50,204 bases of DNA, from positions 1-50,204 of the forward strand of contig JAISUG010000038.1 of assembly GCA_031272185.1 (NCBI GenBank). Direction: 5' to 3'. A program made the position numbers and the translations under genes. Origin of the DNA: Lachnospiraceae bacterium. Its GTDB lineage: Bacteria > Bacillota > Clostridia > Lachnospirales > Lachnospiraceae. The notes below the pieces were generated by a model that searched no databases, was not told the origin of the DNA, and worked only from the letters and a program-made list of their open reading frames with translations. Shown here one piece after another: positions 21,700-30,371 of this stretch; positions within the stretch are counted from its first letter, which is position 1; the number at the start of each line of letters is the position of its first letter.

Positions 21700-23595
21700 A
21701 TGGGAGAGAACCAAAGTGCAGGGATGAACAATGTACCGATGGCAAATGCAGGCGTGCCCGGCGGGGCCGGTGTGCCGGGAGGCAACGTAGCTCCTGGTGG
21801 TGCGGGCGCACCCGGTGGTGGCGGAGTACCCGGCAGTGCGGGTGTCCCCAGCGGTGGCGGAGTGCCCGGCGGGGCCGGTGTGCCGGGTGGCGCGGGCATA
21901 CCCAGTAGTGCGGGTACACCGGGTGGTGCAGGTGTGCCCGGTGGTGCGGGTGTGTCTGCCTGGAACGGCGCTCCTGTCGGGGCGGGGGCCCCGGGCGGCG
22001 CCGGCGTCCCCGGCGGAGGCGGTGTGCCGGGAGCTTTCACTGCACCGGGTGCGGGCAATGTGCCGCCCGAAGCGAAAAAGCCCTTCCCCGTCAAAGGGGT
22101 TGTCATCATCGCCTGTGCGGTGGTGGTACTGGCCCTGGCCGCCATCCTGGCCTTTTTGTTTTTCCGGCGGGGCTCCTCGGGGACCGTGACCCGCAAGGGC
22201 GGATATGATTACTATACAGAAAACGACCAGCTGTACCTGCTGTATGCGGGCGGGAAGCCTGTGTTGCTGCCGGAGGTGGACACCTCGGAGCAGTCGTCAT
22301 ATTCGGTGCGGTTCACGAGCCTGGACGGGACCCGGGGGGTCATGGCCGTATACGACTCCACGGCGAGCGATGCGGAAGACCATTTCGTCTACTACCTGGA
22401 CAAAGGGAAGGCCAAACTCCTGACCGACGAGGGCGTGCCTGCGGCGCTGTCCGCCGATGGGAGCGTGGCGCTGTATTGGACGGAAGTGGACGATGGCGAC
22501 GAGACGGCCACCCTCAACATGTACAAGGGCGGCAAATCTTCCGTGGTCGCCACAGAGGTATGGACGGGCGCGTCGGTATGCGTGTCCCCGAACGGCAGCC
22601 GAGTGGGCTATGCGGCGGACTATGACGACAAAAAGGGCGACTTCGTGGGGTACACCTGGAACGGGAAAGCCACGGAACTGGGGAAAAACCTGGCGCCGCT
22701 GTTCGTTTCCAATGACGGGAAATACGTCTACTACGCCAAGCACAGCTCATCGTCTGCGGTTGCGACGCTGTATGTGAAGAAGGGGAATGACGCCGTCAAG
22801 CTCGGCGACCTGAACAACCAGGCTTACATCAATGCCGCGGGGACGCAGATTCTCTACACTGACAATGGCCGCCCCAACATAAGCGTCAAGGGGGCAAAGG
22901 GGACGAAACTGTCCGGTTCCTCATATGCCACGTTGCAGCGCCCCCGGGACATCGGCGCATTGACCGCATCCACATATGCCGGCGGCACTCTTTACATCGT
23001 GGGCATGGATAGTTTCGCCGGGACATTTTACCGCACCAACGACGGGGAGGTCTACCAGATCACCGGCAAATACGAGACACAGAAAGTAGCATCCGGCGGC
23101 GCATCGAGCGTGGCTGTGGCAAAGGACGGGAAATCTGTCCTGTACCTGCGCAATTCCAACGTCTACCTGTACGACGGGAAAGAATCGAAAAAGATGACGT
23201 CGGGGGATGTGGTGTATGTCACGGCGCATGCGGATCTGTCGGAGTTTTACTTCATCAACGACGACGACGAGCTGTATTATCAAAAAGGCGCCAAGGACGC
23301 GGTGTTCGTCGCGGACGTGGAGATAGGCGCCAGGAACACCACCAGCGGGTATACGACCACCAGCTACTCTTACACCGTCGCTTATTTCGGGATGTCCGAC
23401 ACGGTGTACTATGTGAGCGACGAGGAGCTCTACCAGATCAAAGGCGGGAAAGGCGCGAAAACCGTCGGCTCATTTGACGGGGACGTGACCGGGGTCTATG
23501 GTACACTGTACTATATGGATGTGTATGCACTGGACCGCAAAGAGGCGCTGCAGTATACCAGCATCGACGGTTCGACATTCTACCTGGATGAGTGA
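21700..23595 (+). CDS. Collagen-like single-pass membrane protein with extracellular propeller-like domain
   Basis: 631 residues from an ATG behind AGGAGGGG. Residues ~16-120 are Gly-X-Pro-rich triplets (GVP, GGA, GAP, GIP) with a hexad GGAGVP repeated many times: a collagen-like tract with a few phase breaks. A Lys/Pro-rich spacer and one membrane segment follow (~132-157, VIIACAVVVLALAAILAF), then a charged RR. The remaining ~470 residues are Tyr/Asp/Gly/Lys-rich blades of the form DG..VLYL, YYD..GK, suggesting a beta-propeller exposed outside the cell. The collagen tract would then be cytoplasmic, unusual for such a tract, which normally lies outside. Function not recognised. Confidence 0.75.
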   Translation: MGENQSAGMNNVPMANAGVPGGAGVPGGNVAPGGAGAPGGGGVPGSAGVPSGGGVPGGAGVPGGAGIPSSAGTPGGAGVPGGAGVSAWNGAPVGAGAPGGAGVPGGGGVPGAFTAPGAGNVPPEAKKPFPVKGVVIIACAVVVLALAAILAFLFFRRGSSGTVTRKGGYDYYTENDQLYLLYAGGKPVLLPEVDTSEQSSYSVRFTSLDGTRGVMAVYDSTASDAEDHFVYYLDKGKAKLLTDEGVPAALSADGSVALYWTEVDDGDETATLNMYKGGKSSVVATEVWTGASVCVSPNGSRVGYAADYDDKKGDFVGYTWNGKATELGKNLAPLFVSNDGKYVYYAKHSSSSAVATLYVKKGNDAVKLGDLNNQAYINAAGTQILYTDNGRPNISVKGAKGTKLSGSSYATLQRPRDIGALTASTYAGGTLYIVGMDSFAGTFYRTNDGEVYQITGKYETQKVASGGASSVAVAKDGKSVLYLRNSNVYLYDGKESKKMTSGDVVYVTAHADLSEFYFINDDDELYYQKGAKDAVFVADVEIGARNTTSGYTTTSYSYTVAYFGMSDTVYYVSDEELYQIKGGKGAKTVGSFDGDVTGVYGTLYYMDVYALDRKEALQYTSIDGSTFYLDE

Positions 23596-23605
23596 TAGTT
23601 GAGAT

Positions 23606-23629
23606 GGCGGCGGCCTGGAGGCCGCCGCC
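23606..23629 (+). terminator. Hairpin after the collagen-like gene
   Basis: A perfect 10-bp GC stem, GGCGGCGGCC with GGCCGCCGCC, and a TGGA loop begin 10 bp after the stop. No T run follows. Confidence 0.5.
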
Positions 23630-23709
23630 GGTGATGCAAGGCATGCTCCTGAAAGAGGGATGGATCCGGCGTGGATCCGATGAGGTCCTGTACAGGCACA
23701 ACCGCCCAT

Positions 23710-23777
23710 GGCCAGACCATTTTCAAGGCCAGACCATTTTCAAGGCCAGATCATTTTCAAGGCCAGACATTTTTCAT
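23710..23777. repeat. Four 17-bp tandem units at the end of the DUF4143 pseudogene
   Basis: GGCCAGACCATTTTCAA occurs at 23710, 23727 and 23744 (the last with one change) and once more, diverged, at 23761. The fourth unit overlaps the stop codon (23774-23776, minus strand) of the ATPase pseudogene. Confidence 0.9.
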
Positions 23778-24712
23778 GGTCTGACTGAGTCGTCGTCTAT
23801 CAAGAAGTCCATCAACCGCAGATGACGGATGCCATCCTGGTCGGCGGTGATCGGATCCATGCTTATGACATATTTCGCATAGTGGTCTCCGACCGCTTGG
23901 TAGGCACCGAACTCCCTGCGGCGCGTCTCCTCGGTTTCCATCAAGTAAACTGCCTGTATGTAAACACGAACACCGTTGCGTTCGGCAATGAAATCCACCT
24001 CCCCTCTGTATGTTTTTCCTATATATACTTGATATCCCCTGGCTATGAGCTCATTGAAAACCAGCGTCTCCACGATTAAGTTGAATTCGTCTTTGGTTCG
24101 GCTCTTTTTGAGAGCAAACAGACCAAGATCCGGCACATAAATCTTTTCTTCGTATTGCAGCAACTTATGCCCGCTGATGTCATATCGTTCCACTTTGTGG
24201 ATCACGCAAGCTTCCTCGACGTAGCGAATATACTCGTAGACCGTTGGGGCGGAGATGCCTATCTTCTCTCCTTTCAAAATGTTCGCGATTCTGTTTCCGG
24301 AAACTGTAAGGGAAGAGTTGGCTATCAGATAGTCCAGGACTTTGTCCAGTGCGATCGGCGATGCGATGCGGTTGCGCTGTACGATGTCCTTGAGCACAAT
24401 GGAGTCATATAGAGATGACAGGATCATGCGTTTGTTTTCGGGGGCAGTTTCGTTGCAAACCAATGGGAATCCGCCCCATGTGATGTATTCCCTAAGAAGC
24501 CGATCATAATCATGCGATTGTTTCGATTCACAGAATTCTTTGAAGCGAAAAGGTAGCACGGTAAATGACAATGTCCTGCCGCCCAAATGGGATGCCAGTT
24601 CACCGGAAAGCAGTTTGGAATTTGATCCGGTGATGAATATGCTGGTGTCGTGCGTTGCCCGAAAGGAATTGACGACCAGCTCGAAGTCTTTGACGTTTTG
24701 TATCTCATGTCA
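23774..24712 (-). pseudogene. 5'-truncated AAA ATPase with DUF4143 domain
   Basis: On the minus strand the readable part begins at about 24712 with EIQNVKDFE, the Walker B region of this family, and continues through FITGSNSKLLSGELASHLGGRT, the ITWGGFP region and the DUF4143 domain (SAPTVYEYIRYVEEACVI; FNLIVETLVFNELIARGY; GEVDFIAERNG). The Walker A part and the start are missing. Immediately upstream the frame is closed by a stop, and a 38-bp tandem repeat takes over. These ATPases occur as solitary accessory genes in many anaerobes. Its lower GC content relative to neighbours fits acquired DNA. It is the second decayed ATPase of this general type in the window. Confidence 0.75.
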
Positions 24713-24725
24713 ATAGAATTAAAGC

Positions 24726-24810
24726 GATTTAACAAATACGAGTAAACTCGGGTTGCATTAAATAAATTTAACAAATGCGAGTAGACTCGGGTTGCGTTAA
24801 ATGGATTTAA
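24726..24810. repeat. 38-bp tandem repeat at the break of the DUF4143 pseudogene
   Basis: Two complete units starting ATTTAACAAAT (24727 and 24765) and the first bases of a third at about 24803. The central part is GCGAGTARACTCGGGTTGC, which contains a GAGT/ACTC inverted repeat. The array starts where the ATPase homology ends. Confidence 0.8.
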
Positions 24811-24884
24811 CGGCATCTGCGCTGTGGGATTTGCTTTGGGAATTTGCCCTGGAGTTTACTACCCTGAGAATGTGAAAAATTTTG

Positions 24885-24913
24885 TTGACAAAGTGGCTTT
24901 CCCTTGATAAAAT
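24885..24913 (+). promoter_or_regulatory. Promoter of rpmF
   Basis: A perfect TTGACA (24885-24890), 17-bp spacer and TAAAAT (24908-24913). The leader to the ATG at 25055 is about 135 nt and shares ATGCCGTTGCCATAG with 2427-2441. Confidence 0.75.
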
Positions 24914-25054
24914 AGCCTTTGTGCGTCGTAGGCACGGCGTTGGTTTTTGTGATTGCACGGGTTTGGTGCTTGAACGCCGGCCGGCATTCCATAGTCGACG
25001 GGATGCCGTTGCCATAGCACATTTGGTATGTCGTTTGCCATAGGAGGTGGTGTT

Positions 25055-25240
25055 ATGTCGATTTGCCCCAAAAATAAATCATCCAAGTCCCGCAGGGACA
25101 AACGCAGGGCGAACTGGAAGATGACGGTCCCGAACCTGGTGAAGTGCAGCAAGTGCGGCGCTTTGATGATGTCCCATAGGATGTGCTTGACCTGCGGTTC
25201 TTACAACAAGCGGGAAATCATATCCATGGAAGAGGCCTGA
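25055..25240 (+). CDS. rpmF: 50S ribosomal protein L32
   Basis: 61 residues behind TAGGAGGTGG. The family start (CPKNKSSKSRRDKRRANWK) and a four-Cys zinc site CSKC...CLTCG are intact. This is the zinc-binding (C+) form. In many Firmicutes a DUF177 gene precedes rpmF; here it is missing, and only the pseudogene and repeats lie upstream. The gene has its own promoter and terminator. Confidence 0.95.
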   Translation: MSICPKNKSSKSRRDKRRANWKMTVPNLVKCSKCGALMMSHRMCLTCGSYNKREIISMEEA

Positions 25241-25302
25241 TGGCCTAGGCGGCGCAAGCCGGTTGCGACTGTCGCTTACGAAAACGTATATGTGCATCCG
25301 GG

Positions 25303-25329
25303 CGGAAACCCATTGTGGTTTCCGTTTTT
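25303..25329 (+). terminator. Intrinsic terminator after rpmF
   Basis: An 8-bp stem CGGAAACC/GGTTTCCG with loop CATTGT, followed at once by TTTTT. Confidence 0.85.
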
Positions 25330-25391
25330 GCGTGCGTAGAGTTTCTGTGGCCGCACGCAAAAAATCACGCAAAATTTGCGTAAAAAGTGTA

Positions 25392-25419
25392 TTGACATTT
25401 TCTGGTGACATGGTATAAT
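25392..25419 (+). promoter_or_regulatory. Promoter of cysK
   Basis: Consensus TTGACA (25392-25397) and TATAAT (25414-25419) with a 16-bp spacer. The predicted leader of about 165 nt contains a palindrome and a minisatellite. Confidence 0.8.
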
Positions 25420-25429
25420 CAGATTGAAA

Positions 25430-25457
25430 AGTATATTAAACATACTAAAATAGTATG
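25430..25457. promoter_or_regulatory. Palindromic operator candidate in the cysK leader
   Basis: CATACTAAAATAGTATG (25441-25457) is a perfect 7-3-7 palindrome. It follows AGTATATTAAACATACT, a second AGTAT/ATACT pair, so three half sites lie in tandem just after the predicted transcription start. A repressor responding to cysteine or sulfur status (CymR-type, Rrf2 family) is a natural candidate, but the half site alone does not identify the protein. Confidence 0.5.
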
Positions 25458-25469
25458 AAATATTGTCGC

Positions 25470-25585
25470 GCATGACGTACATGACGTGCAGGGTGTGCAT
25501 GACGTGCAGGACGTACAGGACGTACAGGACGTGCAGGGTGTGCAGGGTGTGCAGGGTGTGCATGACGTACAGGACGTACAGGAGG
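25470..25585. repeat. Minisatellite in the cysK leader
   Basis: About a dozen 9-bp units of the type ATGACGTGC, AGGACGTAC and AGGGTGTGC. The last units turn into AGGAGGGTGCT, which is the cysK ribosome binding site. Confidence 0.9.
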
Positions 25586-25590
25586 GTGCT

Positions 25591-26523
25591 ATGTCGAAGA
25601 TTTACAAGGGAACGCTGGATCTGATTGGCAACACACCGCTGGTGGAGGCGGTGAACATCGAGAAAAACGAGGGGCTGGCCGCCAAGCTGCTGCTGAAACT
25701 GGAGTATTTCAACCCCGCAGGGAGCGTCAAGGACAGGATCGCCAAGTCCATGATCGAAGATGCGGAGGAGCGGGGTATCTTAAAGCCTGGGTCCGTCATC
25801 ATCGAACCCACTTCCGGAAACACCGGGATAGGCCTGGCGGCCATCGCGGCGGTGAAAGGGTACCGTATCATCCTGACCATGCCCGAGACCATGAGCGTGG
25901 AGCGACGCAACATCCTGAAAGCATACGGCGCGGAGCTGGTGCTGACCGAGGGCGCCAAGGGCATGAAAGGCGCTATCGCCAAGTCCGAGGAACTGGCGGC
26001 GACGATCCCCAACAGCTTCATCCCGGCACAGTTCGACAACCCGGCCAACCCGGCGATCCACAAGGCCACCACAGGCCCGGAGATCTGGAACGACACGGAC
26101 GGCAAGGTGGACATCTTCGTCTCCGGCGTGGGCACCGGCGGCACCATCACGGGCGCGGGCGAGTACCTGAAGTCCCAAAACCCGGACATCAAGATCGTGG
26201 CGGTGGAGCCGTCGGCATCCCCGGTGCTTTCCCAGGGCACCACAGGCCCCCACAAGATCCAGGGCATCGGCGCCGGGTTCGTGCCCAAAGTGCTCAACAC
26301 GGAGATCTACGACGAGATCATCGCCGTGGACAATGACGACGCATTTGAGAAGGGAAAACTCATCGCCAAGCAGGAGGGCATCCTGGTGGGAATCTCCTCC
26401 GGCGCGGCGCTGTCCGCAGGGCTGGCGCTGGCCAAGCGCCCGGAAAACGCCGGGAAGACCATCGTGGTGGTGCTGCCCGACACCGGCGACAGGTACTACT
26501 CCACGCCATTGTTCAACGATTGA
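25591..26523 (+). CDS. cysK: Cysteine synthase A (O-acetylserine sulfhydrylase)
   Basis: 310 residues, normal length and no low-complexity insert. The PLP lysine is K47 in NPAGSVKDR; the PLP phosphate/substrate loops are [11 protein letters not shown] and [19 protein letters not shown] is near the C-terminus. It makes cysteine from O-acetylserine and sulfide. The ATG at 25591 is chosen because the frame upstream is only the minisatellite and AGGAGGG lies 7 bp before it. Its last 27 bases, including the stop, are repeated 68 bp downstream. Confidence 0.95.
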   Translation: MSKIYKGTLDLIGNTPLVEAVNIEKNEGLAAKLLLKLEYFNPAGSVKDRIAKSMIEDAEERGILKPGSVIIEPTSGNTGIGLAAIAAVKGYRIILTMPETMSVERRNILKAYGAELVLTEGAKGMKGAIAKSEELAATIPNSFIPAQFDNPANPAIHKATTGPEIWNDTDGKVDIFVSGVGTGGTITGAGEYLKSQNPDIKIVAVEPSASPVLSQGTTGPHKIQGIGAGFVPKVLNTEIYDEIIAVDNDDAFEKGKLIAKQEGILVGISSGAALSAGLALAKRPENAGKTIVVVLPDTGDRYYSTPLFND

Positions 26524-26593
26524 CGAGGTTGCATTAACAGCGTAGCAATGTGCATTACAGGTTCTGCTCCACGCCATTGTTCAACGATTGACG
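26499..26593 (+). repeat. Stop echo: 27-bp direct repeat across the cysK stop codon
   Basis: 26499-26525, including TGA at 26521-26523, is identical to 26567-26593 (period 68). Similarity reaches about ten bases further upstream of both copies (ACAGGTACT against ACAGGTTCT). The bases between the copies are not obviously related to the coding sequence upstream of the first copy. Confidence 0.9.
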
Positions 26594-26695
26594 GGGCGGA
26601 GGTCCGCTCGGTTTCGGTGAGGCGGCAAGCGCGGGGGATGCCCAAGTGTTCAAACGTGCGCAAGCGACATGGCGCATGTGAAGCAATGACGGGTG

Positions 26696-26723
26696 AAAGG
26701 GGAGGCGTCTGCCTCCTCTTTTT
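26696..26723 (+). terminator. Intrinsic terminator after cysK
   Basis: GGAGGC-GTCT-GCCTCC with flanking AAAGG and TCTTTTT. It lies about 175 bp after the cysK stop and beyond the stop echo. Confidence 0.85.
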
Positions 26724-26733
26724 AATTTTCCTA

Positions 26734-26763
26734 TTGATATTTACCGGGATTTTCACGTATAAT
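26734..26763 (+). promoter_or_regulatory. Promoter of the zinc-ribbon/TPM gene pair
   Basis: TTGATA (26734-26739), 18-bp spacer, TATAAT (26758-26763). The remaining bases to 26927 are GC-rich with small GTGCTTGTCGG repeats and no other visible element. Confidence 0.65.
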
Positions 26764-26927
26764 AGGGGCGTGCTGGTCGGGCGCAAGCTTAACGCCGTAT
26801 ATGTGCCGCCCCCGGCGGTCAGCGAGCGTGCTTGTCGGGAGCGTGCTTGTCGGGCGCGGGCGGCATGGGCGGGAAAACGCGCCGCAAGCCGGTATCGCAT
26901 TGTTCGGAAAGAATGGCGGGGGGAAGG

Positions 26928-28190
26928 ATGCCACAGCAGGAAGTGCTGGAATACAAGTGCCCCCATTGCGGGGGGAAGATAGAATATGGGGCTGCGTCGG
27001 GGCAGATGGAGTGCCCTTACTGCGGGTCGCGCATCGACGTGGCGGCGCTGCAGGTGTATGACGCTACGCTATTGGGGGCGGGGGGCGCAGGGCAGGGGAC
27101 CGGTCCGGGACATGGCGCAGGGCCCGAACAAGGTGTAGGGGCGCAGGCCGGCCCGGGGGATGGTGGTGTATCGGGCCAAGGCACCGGCGCCGGTCATGCA
27201 ACGGATGGGGCGGGCGGTCACGGCGTGGCGCCAGACACCGGAGACGGCCCTGGGGCCGATACCGGCGGCTACACCGTGTCCGGCGGTGCGGGCGCCACCT
27301 GGCAGGCGGGAGAGCAGGAAAACATGCTGGTGTATTCCTGCAATTCCTGCGGGGGGCAGATCGTCACGGATCTCACCACGGCCGCGACCCATTGCCCGTA
27401 CTGCGGCAACCCGGTGATTATGACCGGGCAGCTTTCGGGTGCGCTGCGCCCGGACTGGGTGATCCCATTTTCCCGGACCAAGGAGGATGCGCTGGCCGCG
27501 CTCAACAAACACTACAGGGGCAAGCCGCTGCTGCCCAGGGTGTTCAAGGACGAGAACCATATCGAGGAAGTCAAGGGGCTGTACGTGCCCTTCTGGCTGT
27601 TCGGGTATGACGCCGCGGGGGATGTGCATTGGCACGCCACCCGGGTCACCTATGGCAGCGACAGCAAGTACAACTACACGTACACGTCGCACTATGCCAT
27701 ATGGCGGGCGGGGCAGGCCACATTGGACAATGTGCCGGTGGACGGGTCGTCCAAGATGCCGGATGCGCTCATGGAATCCATCGAGCCTTTCGACTACTCC
27801 CAGGCGGTGGATTTCGGGACGGCTTACCTGTCGGGTTTCTTCGCCGACAAATACGACGTGGACGACGCCAAAAGCGCCCCCAGGGCGGCGACAAGGGCCA
27901 GGAACACGTTGGAGTCCATGCTGGGCGAAACAGCGGGGGGCTACACCACGATGGCCAAGGAGAGCGCGGCCATTGACCTGGACCAGACCGGGTGCAGGTA
28001 TGCGCTCCTGCCGGTGTGGGTGCTGTCCACGAAATGGCGGGACAAGTATTACCTGTTTGCCATGAACGGGCAGACGGGGAAACTGGTGGGGAACCTGCCT
28101 GTGAGCCCGCTGGCGTTTTTCCTGTACTTTGCCGGGATCATGGGGGGGATCACCGCCGTGGTGTTCGCGCTCGTTTGGTTCCTGGCGTGA
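26928..28190 (+). CDS. TFIIB-type zinc-ribbon membrane protein
   Basis: About 420 residues. Two zinc ribbons are visible: CPHC ... CPYC (Cys 11, 14, 29, 32) and CNSC ... CPYC (~139-160). Between them lies a Gly/Ala/Asp/Pro-rich insert (nt ~27075-27300). A soluble domain follows with the family motifs VIPFSRTKEDAL, LYVPFWLFGYDA and LLPVWVLSTKWRDKYYLFAMNGQTGK. One C-terminal membrane segment (~393-419) ends the protein. Members are common in Firmicutes next to TPM-domain or SPFH/PspA-like genes; a biochemical role is not known to me. The start at 26928 (MPQQEVLEYKCPHC) directly precedes the first ribbon; an ATG 15 bp upstream is possible. Confidence 0.75.
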   Translation: MPQQEVLEYKCPHCGGKIEYGAASGQMECPYCGSRIDVAALQVYDATLLGAGGAGQGTGPGHGAGPEQGVGAQAGPGDGGVSGQGTGAGHATDGAGGHGVAPDTGDGPGADTGGYTVSGGAGATWQAGEQENMLVYSCNSCGGQIVTDLTTAATHCPYCGNPVIMTGQLSGALRPDWVIPFSRTKEDALAALNKHYRGKPLLPRVFKDENHIEEVKGLYVPFWLFGYDAAGDVHWHATRVTYGSDSKYNYTYTSHYAIWRAGQATLDNVPVDGSSKMPDALMESIEPFDYSQAVDFGTAYLSGFFADKYDVDDAKSAPRAATRARNTLESMLGETAGGYTTMAKESAAIDLDQTGCRYALLPVWVLSTKWRDKYYLFAMNGQTGKLVGNLPVSPLAFFLYFAGIMGGITAVVFALVWFLA

Positions 28191-28298
28191 TGGAGGGGCG
28201 GTGACGTTTGGAAGGACGCTGTGATGGTTCAGGGTATGGGGTTTCAGGCGCCATGGGCAAATCGGGTCGGCGCCGCGGTGTTTTGGAAAGGGGAACGG

Positions 28299-29333
28299 AT
28301 GTTGGGCGCTTTTAGGCGAATGGGGATGCGCAGGGCATGGCGAAAGGGTTTGGTTGCCGGGGGGGTGGCGGCAGGCATCCTTTTTTGCACTTGTGTTTTC
28401 TTGCCGGCAGGGGCCATGGTCGTGGAGGGGGCGTCGGCAGCTGAAGGCGCGCAGACACCCGAAGCCGCGCGGTCAACCGAAGGCGCGCAGACACCCTTGA
28501 CCACCCCATTCGTGCCGGTGGAGCGCTCCCTGCCCTTGCTTGTGGACGACGCGGGGCTGTTGACCGAATCCCAGGAAGCACAGCTGCTGGCCGCGCTGGA
28601 AGAGATCAGCGCCCGGCAAGAGTGCGAGGTGGCCATCGTCACAGTGGATGGGCTGGACGGCAAGACAGCCACCGAGTTTGCAGACGATTACTACGATTAC
28701 AATGGTTACGGTTATGGCGGCGATGATTCCGGCATCCTGCTCCTTTTGAGCATGAAGGAGCGGGCGTGGGCCATCACCACCTATGGGTTCGCCATCACGG
28801 CGTTCACGGACTACGGCCAGGAATATATGATGGACCAGGTGCTGCCGGGACTAAGCAGCGGCAAGTACGCCCAGGCTTTCGGGACGTTCGCACAATATGC
28901 CGACTGGCTGCTGACCCAGGCCAGGAACGGGGAAGTGCTGGACGTGCCTGCGCAAAATGGCGGCGGGGGTGGCTATGGCGGCGGTTCAGGCAGCGGGGGC
29001 GGCGCGGGCAACAGGCGTTCCCGGACACTGGCGGACGTGCCGGACGTGCTGCTGCCCGCCATGATACCCGGAGGCATCGTGGCGGTGGTGGCATTGTTCA
29101 TCATGGTGTTCCAGATGCACGGGGTGCGCCCCCAGACACAGGCGCGACAATACGTCCGCGGCGGCTCTTTCGTGGTCACGGGGCGCTCTGACGTGTTCCT
29201 GTACCAGACTGTTACCAAGACCCGCAAATCGGAGAGCAGATCTTCCGGCGGCGGGAGAAGCGGGGGCGGCGGCAGCTCCACACACTCCAGCTCTTCCGGA
29301 CGCTCCCACGGTGGCAGCAGCGGGCGGTTCTAG
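28299..29333 (+). CDS. TPM-domain membrane protein with Ser/Gly-rich tail
   Basis: 344 residues from an ATG behind GGAAAGGGG. A basic start and hydrophobic run (~17-38) form a signal peptide or anchor. The TPM domain follows (LLVDDAGLLTESQEAQLLAALEEI ... EVAIVTVDGLDG ... DDSGILLLLSMKERAWAITTYG), usually acting outside the membrane in protein quality control or as a phosphatase-like fold. A Gly linker precedes a second membrane segment (~250-272), and the tail is Ser/Gly-rich with basic residues. It is probably co-transcribed with the zinc-ribbon gene 108 bp upstream; this pairing recurs in Clostridia. A degenerate copy of the upstream gene's end (CGTTTGG ... GTGATGG) lies in the gap. Confidence 0.8.
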   Translation: MLGAFRRMGMRRAWRKGLVAGGVAAGILFCTCVFLPAGAMVVEGASAAEGAQTPEAARSTEGAQTPLTTPFVPVERSLPLLVDDAGLLTESQEAQLLAALEEISARQECEVAIVTVDGLDGKTATEFADDYYDYNGYGYGGDDSGILLLLSMKERAWAITTYGFAITAFTDYGQEYMMDQVLPGLSSGKYAQAFGTFAQYADWLLTQARNGEVLDVPAQNGGGGGYGGGSGSGGGAGNRRSRTLADVPDVLLPAMIPGGIVAVVALFIMVFQMHGVRPQTQARQYVRGGSFVVTGRSDVFLYQTVTKTRKSESRSSGGGRSGGGGSSTHSSSSGRSHGGSSGRF

Positions 29334-29365
29334 GGTGCGTAGCACCCTGGTGCGTAGCACCCTGG
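29333..29365. repeat. 15-bp tandem repeat with hairpin after the TPM gene
   Basis: GGTGCGTAGCACCCT is present twice from 29334. Each unit is itself a hairpin (GGGTGC/GCACCC). It may act as a terminator. Confidence 0.6.
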
Positions 29366-29410
29366 CGCCGGTGCACCCGAGCGCCGATGCATTATAGCGA
29401 GGGGGTTTCC

Positions 29411-30328
29411 ATGACACTTTTGCAACTGCGGTATGCGATCACCGTGGCGGATGCGGGTTCCATGAACGAGGCGGCCAAGGCATTGTACATCACCCAGCCC
29501 AGCCTTTCTGTGTCGGTGAGGGAGCTGGAGCAGGAGACAGGCATACAGCTCTTCAACCGGACCAACCGGGGCGTGACCGTGACGCTGCAAGGCGCCGAGT
29601 TTCTGGGGTACGCCCGGCAGGTGGTGGAGCAGTACGGCCTGCTGGAAGACCATTATGTGCGCAAATCGAAACTGCGCAAGAAATTCAGCGTGTCCATGCA
29701 GCATTACACATTTGCCGTCAAGGCATTCGTGGAAATGGTGAAGCGCTTCGGCATGGATGAATACGAATTCGAGGTGCATGAGACCAAGACCCACGAGGTG
29801 ATCGAAAACGTGAAGAGTTTCCGCAGCGAGCTGGGGATCCTGTACCTCAATGATTTCAACGGCAAGCTGATGATGAAACTCTTTGCGGAAAACGCCTTGG
29901 AATTCCACGAGCTGTGCACCTGCAAGACATATGTATATATGTGGAAAGGGAACCCCCTGGCGGGGAAAAGCGAAATCGCGCTGGAGGAGCTGGCCGAGTT
30001 CCCGTGCCTGTCGTTTGACCAGGGGGCCAACAACTCATTCTACCTGGCGGAGGAGGTGCTCAGCACCTACGAGTACAAACGCCTGATCAAGGCCAACGAC
30101 CGCGCCACGCTGCTGAACCTGATGGTGGGGCTCAACGCCTACACCCTTTGCTCGGGCATCATCTGCAGGGAACTCAACGGGGACGACTATGTGGCCATAC
30201 CGCTGCGCTCCGACGAGGTGATGCGCCTGGGGTACGTGATGCGAAAAGGCATGACGCTAAGCCCCCTGGGCGCCCAGTACCTGGAAGAGCTTGACAAGGT
30301 CATACGGGACAATGTGGAGGGCACATGA
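29411..30328 (+). CDS. LysR-family transcriptional regulator
   Basis: 305 residues. The N-terminal winged helix-turn-helix is classical (LQLRYAITVADAGSMNEAAKALYITQPSLSVSVRELEQETG, residues ~4-45), followed by an effector-binding domain. It lies 43 bp before the hydantoinase gene on the same strand, so it may control that gene and the glycine reductase genes, and may autoregulate. The ATG at 29411 follows GAGGGGG; an ATG 24 bp upstream lacks such a site. The effector is unknown. Confidence 0.88.
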   Translation: MTLLQLRYAITVADAGSMNEAAKALYITQPSLSVSVRELEQETGIQLFNRTNRGVTVTLQGAEFLGYARQVVEQYGLLEDHYVRKSKLRKKFSVSMQHYTFAVKAFVEMVKRFGMDEYEFEVHETKTHEVIENVKSFRSELGILYLNDFNGKLMMKLFAENALEFHELCTCKTYVYMWKGNPLAGKSEIALEELAEFPCLSFDQGANNSFYLAEEVLSTYEYKRLIKANDRATLLNLMVGLNAYTLCSGIICRELNGDDYVAIPLRSDEVMRLGYVMRKGMTLSPLGAQYLEELDKVIRDNVEGT

Positions 30329-30371
30329 GGCGGGTGATGAATGTGCCGGTGTGCAAGGAAAGGGTTTTACG

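Noticed and set aside
25486-25590. N-terminal extension of CysK made of VQD/VQG repeats
   Set aside because: The stretch is the DNA minisatellite read as protein; AGGAGGG and the conserved start of CysK both point to the ATG at 25591.
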